Below are positions 17,548-25,601 of a stretch of DNA of 64,000 nt, in pieces. The stretch covers positions 294,150 through 358,149 of the forward strand of contig JAFLSW010000001.1 in assembly GCA_022510725.1 (NCBI GenBank), written 5' to 3'. Source of the stretch: Lachnospiraceae bacterium (GTDB lineage Bacteria > Bacillota > Clostridia > Lachnospirales > Lachnospiraceae). Numbering within the stretch: the stretch's first letter is position 1; each line of letters opens with the position of its first letter. The position numbers and the translations under genes are program-made. Under the pieces are notes generated by a model. It did no database searches, was not told where the DNA came from, and saw only the letters and a program-made list of their open reading frames with translations.

Positions 17548-18294
17548 GTGTTAAAAATTGCCATCTGTGATGATGAAAAAGAAGAACTGGAAAAAACGGT
17601 TTCCCTTCTTGCGGAGATACTAAAAGAAGAAGACCGGGAATATGACCTTGCGACCTACCATTCTCCGTCGGAAATGATGGAAGATGGGAAAGAGGCGGAT
17701 ATTGCCCTGCTGGATGTAGTCATGGGCAGTGTCAACGGCATTGAACTGGGCAGGAAATTAAAACAGCGATTCCCGGATATCAAAGTGATCTATACCACAA
17801 GCTTTGAGCAGTATTGCATGCAGGCCATCAATGAAATACATGCTTATTCCTTTTTGTGTAAGCCCTTAAAAAAAGAAGAACTGAAGCCTCAGCTTCTGGA
17901 ACTGATAGAAGCGGTATCAAGCTTGAACGATCTAAAGGAGATCGAATTTAACAATATTCTGACTGACGACGGAACTGAGCTGTCATTTTTTAGCCTGAAA
18001 TTAAAAGATATTTTCTATTTTGAATCCATTAAGACTGATCGAAAAGTTTCCGTTGTGCATACAGATGGGGTATTTACATGCGCTCTTGTCATAGACAAGC
18101 TGGCGAAAGAACTGAAAGAAGAAGGCTTTGCCGTAAACTGCAGGGGGCAGTTGGTGAATTTAAGACATGTGACCAAGCTGAAAGGCTATGATCTTTATCT
18201 GGATAATGGAAAAACCCTTCCTCTTTCTCAGAAACGGGTGGCCGAATTTAAGAAACTGATGAATGATTTTTTACATGGCAATATAAAAAGGTGA
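17548..18294 (+). CDS. LytTR family response regulator (AgrA-like)
   Basis: A 248-residue regulator. Residues 1-125 form a receiver domain (CDDEKEE, ADIALLDVVMG with the phospho-Asp, and the conserved Lys in CKPLKKEE). Residues 140-240 form a LytTR DNA-binding domain (DIFYFESIKTDRKVSVV, then FAVNCRGQLVNLRHVTKL). The track starts at 17440, but GGAGGA lies seven bases before GTG 17548, so I take that start. The kinase gene begins eight bases after the stop. It most probably binds the two repeat arrays at 17416-17461 and 19849-19888. Confidence 0.93.
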   Translation: MLKIAICDDEKEELEKTVSLLAEILKEEDREYDLATYHSPSEMMEDGKEADIALLDVVMGSVNGIELGRKLKQRFPDIKVIYTTSFEQYCMQAINEIHAYSFLCKPLKKEELKPQLLELIEAVSSLNDLKEIEFNNILTDDGTELSFFSLKLKDIFYFESIKTDRKVSVVHTDGVFTCALVIDKLAKELKEEGFAVNCRGQLVNLRHVTKLKGYDLYLDNGKTLPLSQKRVAEFKKLMNDFLHGNIKR

Positions 18295-18302
18295 AATAGG
18301 AA

Positions 18303-19589
18303 ATGGAAAGAGTCGCACTTTACATATGTACCCTTATATCCTGCTATATTGAAATGGAGCTGGTCTGGGGCTTTATGAATGCAAGATATAACAGGACAAG
18401 AAAAAGCAAGTATCTGTACCTGGGCATAGAAGCCGCTATGATCCTCTTGATCTCAGGCATTCATATGCTTGCCATTCCGGTTCTGAATCTCTTTATCTGG
18501 TTAGTGGGAGTAGGGCTCTGTGCTTTCTTTCTCTTTCAGGAAGAGGGGAGCAGAGGATTTAAAAGGGTCTTGGAATGTGAAGCGATCATCGTATTTATCG
18601 GGATCACGGAAGCTTTGGGTACAGTCTATGCGGACTGGGTATTAAGGCTGCTGCCCCTTGACATATCACAGACACTGGTTTCCTGTTTTGAGATCATCTT
18701 TTCCAAGATCATTGTTGTCTTATGTTATATCCTTGTGGGAAGGCTGATAAAAAGAAAAAAGGTTCCTTTTTCTAAGATGCAGTATGCTGCTAATATTATC
18801 ATACTGGCATATATTCTCTTAAATATCTTTTTGCTGTCAAACAATATGGACAACAGGCCGGGAGACTACCTGCTGTTGGTGAACTTAGGCTGTATCGTGA
18901 TCGGTGATTTTTACCTTCTGTATTTTTCCCGGGTCATCAATGAAAAAGATTACCTGACATTTGAAATAAAGGCCTTAGAAGAGCAGGCAAAGATACAGTA
19001 TGAGTATTATTTGCGCCAGGAACAAAATTATCATAAGACTGTTCATATTCTTCACGATGTGAATAAGCATGTAAAATCCATTGAACAGCTTTACTTAAGC
19101 AAAGACCGGAAAAATGCGGCGGAGTATGCCGGACAGATCGGGGACATGTTGGAGCCTCTGCTGCCGGTAAAATATACGGGCAATCCTATTTTGGATATCC
19201 TGCTCACGGATAAGGCAATGCAGATGGAAGAAAAATCCATAAGCTTTGGGATTGACATAGACCATGTGGGCTTGGATTTTATGGAAGCCATTGATGTGAC
19301 CACTATTTTTGGCAATCTCTTAGACAATGCCATTGAGGCCTGCGAAGAAGTGGATCGGGACAGGAAGATCCATATCAAGATAGATTCTTACCATGAAATG
19401 GTAGTCATCCGCATGGAAAACAGCTGTAAGAGCGTCAAGTGGAAACAGGAATGGCCTGTCAGCCAAAAGGGAGAAAACAGGGGCATCGGCCTTCTCAATG
19501 TCAAGCGTGCCATTGAAAAATATGACGGCGATATTAAGATGAAAAATGAAGGCGAACTGTTTATTGTAGATATCTTTTTGAATGCGTAG
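18303..19589 (+). CDS. AgrC-like GHKL sensor histidine kinase
   Basis: A 428-residue kinase. The N-terminal 215 residues contain six or seven hydrophobic helices, as in AgrC and other peptide-sensing kinases. A coiled-coil leads to the H-box LHDVNKHVKSIE, then the GHKL ATPase domain with GNLLDNAIEACE (N-box) and RGIGLLNVKRAIEKYDGDI (G-box). It forms a two-gene operon with the LytTR regulator. No agrB/agrD pair is nearby, so the signal is not evident. It is complete. Confidence 0.93.
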   Translation: MERVALYICTLISCYIEMELVWGFMNARYNRTRKSKYLYLGIEAAMILLISGIHMLAIPVLNLFIWLVGVGLCAFFLFQEEGSRGFKRVLECEAIIVFIGITEALGTVYADWVLRLLPLDISQTLVSCFEIIFSKIIVVLCYILVGRLIKRKKVPFSKMQYAANIIILAYILLNIFLLSNNMDNRPGDYLLLVNLGCIVIGDFYLLYFSRVINEKDYLTFEIKALEEQAKIQYEYYLRQEQNYHKTVHILHDVNKHVKSIEQLYLSKDRKNAAEYAGQIGDMLEPLLPVKYTGNPILDILLTDKAMQMEEKSISFGIDIDHVGLDFMEAIDVTTIFGNLLDNAIEACEEVDRDRKIHIKIDSYHEMVVIRMENSCKSVKWKQEWPVSQKGENRGIGLLNVKRAIEKYDGDIKMKNEGELFIVDIFLNA

Positions 19590-19848
19590 GCGGGAATGAT
19601 ATTGACAAAAAGAACACGCCTTTCATACAAGGGGTTATTCTTGTTATGTGAAATCACTTATATTTTTTTGTATCTTATTAATTGTACAGATTGTTTTAAT
19701 AATAGATAACACATTTGAAGATTGATAACAAATATGAGACGAGAAAAAACATGAAGGATTACTTAGAAAGAGAAAGGATCAATTTTGAGGCAGAACTAAT
19801 CGGAAAATGTTAAAAGCAAAACCAACTCTCGATACAAGATAGGTAAAT
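19590..19848 (+). other. Spacer between kinase and target operon, with a possible 20-residue ORF
   Basis: This stretch contains a near-perfect hairpin (CATACAAG with CTTGTTATG) around 19624-19647, which may end the kinase transcript, and an AT-rich region. ATG 19751 to TAA 19813 encodes a 20-residue peptide, MKDYLERER...ELIGKC, ending in Cys. Its ribosome site is weak and there is no AgrB-like gene, so coding is doubtful. I see nothing else here. Confidence 0.25.
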
Positions 19849-19888
19849 ATCTGTATCTCGCGCAAAAAATCTGTACCTCGTGCAAAAG
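19849..19888 (+). promoter_or_regulatory. LytTR-type direct repeats, right copy
   Basis: ATCTGTATCTCGCGCAAAA and ATCTGTACCTCGTGCAAAA are direct repeats 21 bases apart, ending four bases before TTGACA. Except for a few bases this equals the minus strand of 17416-17461, including the distance to the -35 box. This is a likely activator site for the LytTR regulator. Confidence 0.75.
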
Positions 19889-19891
19889 CCA

Positions 19892-19919
19892 TTGACAAAA
19901 ACAGGGATAGGTATATATT
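19892..19919 (+). promoter_or_regulatory. Promoter of the uncharacterised membrane-protein operon
   Basis: TTGACA is followed by TATATT at 16 bases (ATATTT at 17). It directly follows the right LytTR-type repeat array and precedes the gene at about 19942. Confidence 0.65.
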
Positions 19920-19941
19920 TTGGTTAAAATGCGGGTATCTC

Positions 19942-20742
19942 TTGAAAAAGGAAGTGTTGGCAATAAAGAAGGTAACAGATTTATTGATCATTTTGCCCAT
20001 TACGCTTATGATAGCTTATTTTAGCGCAATCTATTTGTGGTATTTTATCTTATTTCCCAGTTATTTGGTTGATCCTGATCATTTAATGGAAAATAAACCT
20101 GTATGGGAAATGAAAGAAAGGTATTTTGGGAAGGAATATGAAAAAGAGCGTACAAGGGCCCTTATTTCACTAAATTACCAGATGTTTTGGAGAGGACAGA
20201 CTTCTCTTTTTGTTGTTCAGGACAGTGATGGTGCAGGCGATTGTCGGCTTGCCATATACAGTAGTATTGCCGCGGATCGGGGAATAAACAGTGAAATTGC
20301 CAAGGGCGATTGGATGATAACGATTTCTAACCTGATCCTATGGCATGACAGCAGTCGGCATATGGGTATTTGTGCAGACACATTGGAGGATACTCCGGTG
20401 GAAATCAGTGTTGGCTCCAAGGATTATGTGCTGGATGAAACAGAGGAATCCATAAGAGCCTTTGAAGAAGAAACCGGTCTGGATGCAGAGGGATATCTGG
20501 ATATGGTCCGTCTGATCCGGGAGGAATACCGGACCGATCTGAATACACTCATTGAAATGGACTATCAAAGAGTAAGATCCGGAATCATAAAAAGAGTATG
20601 CAATTTATCCCTTATATGGGGAATCTGGCTTATATTCTGTGCCCTTGTGCTTAAGTGGGACAAAATCTATGCGCTCTACAACAAGCGCTATGAAAAGAAG
20701 TTGGATGGATATATGGAAGACTTTGGAGAGGGGAAAATGTAA
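19942..20742 (+). CDS. Membrane protein of unknown function, paralogue 1
   Basis: A protein of about 260 residues with an N-terminal membrane helix, an extracytoplasmic domain of about 180 residues and a second helix near residue 225, then a charged cytoplasmic tail. It is a clear paralogue of the next gene: both contain LDETEESIRAFEEETGLDAE, then REEYR and a KWDxIYxLYxxRYEKKLD tail. The start is uncertain: TTG 19942 has no ribosome site, and AAGGAAG at 19948 is too close to GTG 19954 and TTG 19957. It is the first gene after the LytTR-controlled promoter. The family is not recognised. Confidence 0.65.
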   Translation: MKKEVLAIKKVTDLLIILPITLMIAYFSAIYLWYFILFPSYLVDPDHLMENKPVWEMKERYFGKEYEKERTRALISLNYQMFWRGQTSLFVVQDSDGAGDCRLAIYSSIAADRGINSEIAKGDWMITISNLILWHDSSRHMGICADTLEDTPVEISVGSKDYVLDETEESIRAFEEETGLDAEGYLDMVRLIREEYRTDLNTLIEMDYQRVRSGIIKRVCNLSLIWGIWLIFCALVLKWDKIYALYNKRYEKKLDGYMEDFGEGKM

Positions 20743-20754
20743 AGGGAAGTGATT

Positions 20755-21534
20755 ATGATGAAGGGGAAAGATAATCTATTTGTTACGATCGTGGTCATAA
20801 CGACCATTATGTTTGGTATAAGTGCAAATTATCTGTATTGGTTCGTTATGTATCCTGAGTATTTGGGCGGAAATATACCTATTTGGGAAATGAAAGAAAG
20901 CGGCTTGGGAAACAGTGAATATTTTATTGACATAAACAAGCAATATTTATGGCGTGAAATAGATTCCATTTTTTATGTCAGCGGCATCGCCAGGGGTTCC
21001 CTTTTTGTGGAAGAGATGGAAGAAACCTGGCTGGCTGTAAACAGCAGAATTGTAAAGAATTGTAAAGTATCAGACGGTCAGATCCAGTGGCATATGGATC
21101 AGCAGGAGCAGGACAGGCATGAGTATGTGCATGTTTATGCGGATGTATTGGAGGATACGCCATTAGAAATAAAGATATCCATCAGAGCCGATGACGGTTC
21201 ACACAGCCTGAATGAATATACGCTGGATGAAACAGAGGAGTCCATAAGAGCCTTTGAAGAAGAAACCGGTCTGGATGCAGAAAAATACCTGGATACGATT
21301 CGACTGCTCCGGGAGGAATACCGGGCAGATTTGATCAAGCTGAGTAAAATACAGTATCGGAAAGCAAAAGTCAAAGTGCTGAAAACCCTTGGCAATATGT
21401 CGATCATTTGGGGAGTCTGGGGATTATTCAGTATTGTTACATTGAAGTGGGATATGATCTACGGACTTTATATGAGGAAATATGAGAAAAAATTAGACCG
21501 ATATATGAAAGAATTTGCGGAAGAAAGGCAGTAG
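20755..21534 (+). CDS. Membrane protein of unknown function, paralogue 2
   Basis: A 259-residue protein with the same plan as its upstream neighbour: N-terminal helix, extracytoplasmic domain, C-terminal helix and a Lys/Glu tail. The membrane-proximal C-terminal half is strongly conserved between the two, the external N-terminal half much less, which fits diversification of an outward-facing domain after tandem duplication. ATG 20755 follows AAAGGGA at seven bases; the track start GTG 20749 is less likely. The gap to the previous gene is only about a dozen bases, so they share a transcript. Function unknown. Confidence 0.68.
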   Translation: MMKGKDNLFVTIVVITTIMFGISANYLYWFVMYPEYLGGNIPIWEMKESGLGNSEYFIDINKQYLWREIDSIFYVSGIARGSLFVEEMEETWLAVNSRIVKNCKVSDGQIQWHMDQQEQDRHEYVHVYADVLEDTPLEIKISIRADDGSHSLNEYTLDETEESIRAFEEETGLDAEKYLDTIRLLREEYRADLIKLSKIQYRKAKVKVLKTLGNMSIIWGVWGLFSIVTLKWDMIYGLYMRKYEKKLDRYMKEFAEERQ

Positions 21535-21583
21535 GCACAAGGAATAGGGATTGTAGTTGCATCTAAAATAGGAGAAAAGCGTC

Positions 21584-22900
21584 ATGAAAGGAAAAGCATT
21601 CATATTTATTTTATCGATCACTTTATTGTTGACAGGCTGTCGGCAGGAAACCGAGGTGCAGTCGGAAATAGAAGAACAGGTAGCGGTATCTGACAATGAG
21701 ATTCCCGGAAATTCAGATGAAGCGCTTGGCAGTTATGAAGGAGAATGGCATCGTACAGATGTGGCATCCTATGAAGATGCAGAAATCCATATCACAAACT
21801 GGAAAGAAGGCGAATCCTTTGATGTAGTAGTGTATGTAATTTACACCACCCATCCGGGGCATTTAAGCGGAACGGCTACATTCTTAGATGAAAATACAGC
21901 AGTATTATATGATGAGGGAGCATTGGATTTCTTGGACAATGAAGAAAATGAGGAAGATTTAGGCGTATACTTCCACTTTTATCCGGATGAGATCCAAATT
22001 ACCCATGGCCAAAAAATAAGGCTGTGGTTTGGCTCCGGCGGAATTGCCACAGCAGAAGGCAGCTATATTCAGGGGGAGCCGGAGTATACAAATTGTACAG
22101 ATGTACGTGAAATTTTTTCGGCGCAGGAGCTGCAGCAGATCCGGGATCTTTTAGGCGACAGATATGAACCTTTATTTGAAGATGCCATTGTGTTAGGCAG
22201 GATAAATGGACAGGATATTGAAAATGGGCGATTATGGGAGGCTGTATGGCCGCCTCATGTTGCATGGTGCAATATCATAATCTATGATAATGGTGATATC
22301 TATATTGACGGTATGACTTTCAATGATGGAGAATATGAGTTTTTTACCAATACGAATGATACCCAAATGCCGGATATAAAAACATTAAAAAGCGGTAAAG
22401 TCAGCCGGGAACTCGGAACCCTTACATACAGTATGTCCCGGGAGGGAGAAAACTCTGTCCTGGTTGTGAAGGATGATGGGGGAAATGAATTATATTCGGA
22501 TGCATTTGAAACCGGTTACGAACCTGTAGTCAGCGTCATCGATCAGGACACGATTGAGATCGTTTACGGAAAAGGGGACTGGCACCAGTCCGTATTTGTA
22601 AACGGCAGAACAGGTCAGGTGTCCCCTGCAATCGATGATGTGCTTGCTGCCAACGGGAAAGTGGCGGTACATGCAGGATTCATGGATGGACAGATGAAGA
22701 TCATCATTGAGGATATTTATGATGAAGAAAAGGGATATAAAGAGATCATAGACGATTTTCCGCCTGTGGCAGTAGGTAAACATGCGGTAAAAGATGTCAC
22801 ATTTTTAGATGATGACCGGATCGAGATCAGCTACTATACGGGGCAGGATGAGAATGCGGATGGATGGACAGTAAAAACCGTTACGGTATCCCTGCCATGA
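21584..22900 (+). CDS. Predicted lipoprotein of unknown function
   Basis: A 438-residue protein with a lipoprotein signal peptide ending LLLTGC, so it should be attached to the outer face of the membrane through Cys 19. The mature part is acidic and beta-rich, with an N-terminal domain around GEWHRTDVASYEDAEI resembling lipocalin-like or stress-related sensor domains in style only, and a C-terminal half of repeated short strands. No catalytic motif is visible. AGGAG precedes the ATG and no terminator separates it from the upstream paralogues, so it probably belongs to the LytTR-controlled operon. Confidence 0.7.
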   Translation: MKGKAFIFILSITLLLTGCRQETEVQSEIEEQVAVSDNEIPGNSDEALGSYEGEWHRTDVASYEDAEIHITNWKEGESFDVVVYVIYTTHPGHLSGTATFLDENTAVLYDEGALDFLDNEENEEDLGVYFHFYPDEIQITHGQKIRLWFGSGGIATAEGSYIQGEPEYTNCTDVREIFSAQELQQIRDLLGDRYEPLFEDAIVLGRINGQDIENGRLWEAVWPPHVAWCNIIIYDNGDIYIDGMTFNDGEYEFFTNTNDTQMPDIKTLKSGKVSRELGTLTYSMSREGENSVLVVKDDGGNELYSDAFETGYEPVVSVIDQDTIEIVYGKGDWHQSVFVNGRTGQVSPAIDDVLAANGKVAVHAGFMDGQMKIIIEDIYDEEKGYKEIIDDFPPVAVGKHAVKDVTFLDDDRIEISYYTGQDENADGWTVKTVTVSLP

Positions 22901-22927
22901 AAACGGGATCATAAGGAGAGAAAAATT

Positions 22928-23263
22928 ATGGAGTTTTATTATGAAAGCCACTATGCAATCGATCTTTGCAGAGAGTATATAAAGCACGATAATGTCTATG
23001 ATAAATTTTCTTATACCTGGGAAGAAAACGAGGATCATTTTCTCATTACATTTTTGGAATTTAAAAACAGCATACGGAGTCTGCAAAATTCTCCCAAGCC
23101 CACCTTTAAAGTGGTGTTTGAAGATCTGGGCACAAAGACCGGCATACATGTAGAATTTATCAAGGCTTTTTTACAGCCCACACCATTTGTTTTTCCCAAG
23201 GAAAGTGATGAATTCTGGAAGAGGAAGCTGGATGCGGAAAAGATTTCATCGGAACAGAAATGA
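22928..23263 (+). CDS. Hypothetical cytoplasmic protein
   Basis: A 111-residue soluble protein without signal peptide or membrane helix. It has an aromatic-rich start (MEFYYESHYAIDLC) and a charged C-terminus. AAGGAG lies upstream of the ATG. Its stop overlaps the ATG at 23260 of the next frame (ATGA). I do not recognise it. Alone among its immediate operon neighbours it appears cytoplasmic. Confidence 0.6.
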   Translation: MEFYYESHYAIDLCREYIKHDNVYDKFSYTWEENEDHFLITFLEFKNSIRSLQNSPKPTFKVVFEDLGTKTGIHVEFIKAFLQPTPFVFPKESDEFWKRKLDAEKISSEQK

Positions 23264-23280
23264 TCAGAGGTGTATTCTTT

Positions 23281-23751
23281 ATGAAAGCTTTGAAAATTAC
23301 AGCAATCACATTTTTGGGTATTGTCATAGCAGTAATATTGCTGTTTGCAGGATATGAGATCCTGGGCATATTTGTAAATCAACATGCCGCGGATAAACAG
23401 GAAAAGGCCCTTATGGGTATCATGGACGCTTCTGACACAGAGCTGTTGGACCATTATACTTTTGTAGGAAATTCCAGCGGCACAGGCAATCATGTAGACC
23501 TGTTGACCTTGATAATCGTAAAGGCGGAAGAGAAAGGCGTCATAGAAAAGGCCCTTGAAGAAGCGTATGAAGAAACGGGAACCTTTCCTTTGGAATATTT
23601 TACCGTTACCCCTCTTAGTCTATCTAAAGACAGCTATGATCCTTATGCAAGGTTTATGGATGAAATGACCATACCGGAGGATATGGAAAACTGCTATCTC
23701 ATTTCTTATTGTGATTCTGCGCCTTTTGCGGATAATATCATAGGGCACTAA
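23281..23751 (+). CDS. Hypothetical membrane-anchored protein
   Basis: A protein of about 156 residues with one N-terminal helix (AITFLGIVIAVILLFAGYEI) and an extracytoplasmic domain. ATG 23281, preceded by AGAGG, places the helix at the very N-terminus; the track start ATG 23260 overlaps the preceding stop and is an alternative. The external part has the motif TFVGNSSGTGNHVD and appears folded, but I recognise no family. It is in the run of membrane or exported proteins downstream of the LytTR-type promoter. Confidence 0.6.
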   Translation: MKALKITAITFLGIVIAVILLFAGYEILGIFVNQHAADKQEKALMGIMDASDTELLDHYTFVGNSSGTGNHVDLLTLIIVKAEEKGVIEKALEEAYEETGTFPLEYFTVTPLSLSKDSYDPYARFMDEMTIPEDMENCYLISYCDSAPFADNIIGH

Positions 23752-23872
23752 GATTGTCCTTATCATGATCGTGTTGAATATTTTTTCCATAAATATTTAT
23801 CAGTTTATTCGTATTATGAATAGAAAGGCTTGAAAAGCATTTCATGATGTCTGATAAATAGGAGGAAAGAAT

Positions 23873-24424
23873 ATGAAGAAAAAACTGATTCGGTTATTGG
23901 CTGTACTTTTTGGAGTGATCATCGTAGGATTTGTGCTTTGGGCAGTTGTTGCTTCTGCGCAATTTACGATAGAAAACGAGATGAGAAAAAAGAGAAATAA
24001 TGAGCGGACAAATGAAGAGTACATGGACTTTTTGCGGGACAATCAGGAGGACTTTGAATATGTGGCAAGGATCATGCAGGGCATGGAAGAAATATCATGG
24101 ATATATGTTGGGAAAACAAATCCAAATTATGAGAAAAATGGGATTAAAACAGTAAGGATTGATGACTATTATTATACCAATAATCAAAAAATAGCGGATA
24201 AAGCAGCAGAGGATCAGGAGTTTTATGAACATCTGATCAATTTAAAAAATCTGGACTTAATCTATAGCATCGTGACTTACGGCGATGGTGAGGTCATGTT
24301 TGATTTTTATCAGTTTCCGGAAGATTACCATGGCGGTGTGCAGTATGTAGAACAGGCAGAAGATGATTTCCCGTATTATAAAATTGATGAGCATTGGGAA
24401 TTGATGATGATGCCTAATATGTAG
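23873..24424 (+). CDS. Hypothetical membrane-anchored protein
   Basis: A 183-residue protein with an N-terminal anchor (residues about 7-29) followed by a highly charged helical segment and a Tyr/Asp-rich external domain. GGAGG lies eight bases before the ATG. The gap of about 120 bases before it is AT-rich and could hold a secondary promoter, but I see no convincing one. Family unknown. It is similar in size and plan to its neighbours without obvious sequence similarity. Confidence 0.6.
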   Translation: MKKKLIRLLAVLFGVIIVGFVLWAVVASAQFTIENEMRKKRNNERTNEEYMDFLRDNQEDFEYVARIMQGMEEISWIYVGKTNPNYEKNGIKTVRIDDYYYTNNQKIADKAAEDQEFYEHLINLKNLDLIYSIVTYGDGEVMFDFYQFPEDYHGGVQYVEQAEDDFPYYKIDEHWELMMMPNM

Positions 24425-24454
24425 GAGATAAAATGGAAAAGGAGCAAAATACAT

Positions 24455-25081
24455 ATGAGCGAAAAGCAAAAGACCATATTTAAGACTATGATGATCCAAT
24501 CGATCCTTGTTTCAGTTGTGTTCATGTTAAGCCGGGCTTTTTCATGGGTGCTTTATGACGCTTTGGGTCTGTTCATTTATGCTCCTTATACATTGCTTTT
24601 ATTTATTATAATGGGAATCTCTTTTATCGCTTCTTTGGTTTATGCCATTTCAGGCTGTGTGAATCAAAAAATAGTAAAAGCGGTCTGTCCACTGTTAGTC
24701 TGCTTCTGGAGTGTGGTATTGACCTTTCTTCTTTTTAGTGAAAGTCGGTTACGCTTCTATAATTACAAATTTTATGAGAAAAAGAGGGAGGCCTATATAG
24801 AGTATGTCATAAACAACGACAGAAGAGTGGGGGAAGGCGGTCAGATAGAATTTCGTGATACGGACCAAAAAACGCTGCCTTTTGATAAATCTGTTTCTTT
24901 CATATCCAATGGAGATATGACGGGGATCTATTTTCAAACCGATCCGGGTCTGTTGGATGAATCCTCCGGATATTTGTACATATTGGATGGGAATCTGCAT
25001 ACCAAGCCTCATCTTGTTTCGTATATGGTAGTAAATCAGCAGTTTAACGGTGGTTGGTACTATGTGGGTATACATTGGTAA
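24455..25081 (+). CDS. Hypothetical multi-pass membrane protein
   Basis: A 208-residue protein with three hydrophobic helices in the first 95 residues and a soluble C-terminal domain of about 110 residues, probably outside the cell. AAAAGGAG precedes the ATG. The next gene begins 12 bases after its stop, so they are co-transcribed. I do not recognise the family. Confidence 0.6.
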   Translation: MSEKQKTIFKTMMIQSILVSVVFMLSRAFSWVLYDALGLFIYAPYTLLLFIIMGISFIASLVYAISGCVNQKIVKAVCPLLVCFWSVVLTFLLFSESRLRFYNYKFYEKKREAYIEYVINNDRRVGEGGQIEFRDTDQKTLPFDKSVSFISNGDMTGIYFQTDPGLLDESSGYLYILDGNLHTKPHLVSYMVVNQQFNGGWYYVGIHW

Positions 25082-25093
25082 AGGAGGAATAGG

Positions 25094-25537
25094 ATGATGT
25101 ATGTCTTTTTCTTTTTATGTATAGCCGGTCTTATCATAGGAATATTGTCTTTGGTGTGCATTTATGTAACAGTTAGAGATAAGATAAGGAAAGTGAAGGG
25201 GCAGAAATTAATAGGGACCAAAATAAGCAGCAGGAAGATCGATACCGGAATAGGCTCTTATTATCATATGGAAGTAGCATATAGGCTAAATGGTGCTGAG
25301 TGCAGGCAGAGGCTGCTCTCCACTTCCCAAAAGTTCATGGATTACAAGATAAATGAACCCATCCCACTGCTCTATATGGCAAAGAGCAATAAAGTCTATT
25401 GGGCAAAAGATAATCGTGTGGGAAAGGTTTTTAAATTTACATTTGCAGCCATGTATGTTCTCTATTGGGCCTTTCTTGCCGGCTTTCTTCTGGTAGCGCT
25501 TTGGACATGTGCGTTCCTCTATTCGTTTACAAGATAA
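25094..25537 (+). CDS. DUF3592-like membrane protein
   Basis: A 147-residue protein with an N-terminal helix, a beta-rich middle and a C-terminal helix. This topology and the sequence style resemble DUF3592 proteins, small membrane proteins with a domain between two helices. AAAGGAGG precedes the ATG. It appears to be the last gene of the operon; the -35 and the extended -10 for the chemotaxis receptor lie at its 3' end. Function unknown. Confidence 0.6.
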   Translation: MMYVFFFLCIAGLIIGILSLVCIYVTVRDKIRKVKGQKLIGTKISSRKIDTGIGSYYHMEVAYRLNGAECRQRLLSTSQKFMDYKINEPIPLLYMAKSNKVYWAKDNRVGKVFKFTFAAMYVLYWAFLAGFLLVALWTCAFLYSFTR

Positions 25538-25554
25538 AAGGAATATGATATAAT
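25526..25554 (+). promoter_or_regulatory. Promoter of the chemotaxis-receptor operon
   Basis: TTTACA is separated by 17 bases from TATAAT, with an extended -10 (TGATATAAT). The -35 box lies within the last codons of the preceding gene. Confidence 0.75.
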
Positions 25555-25601
25555 TTTGTAGATAAATAAGTTTATTTTGATTCTTATGGAGGAAGTCAGC
25601 T

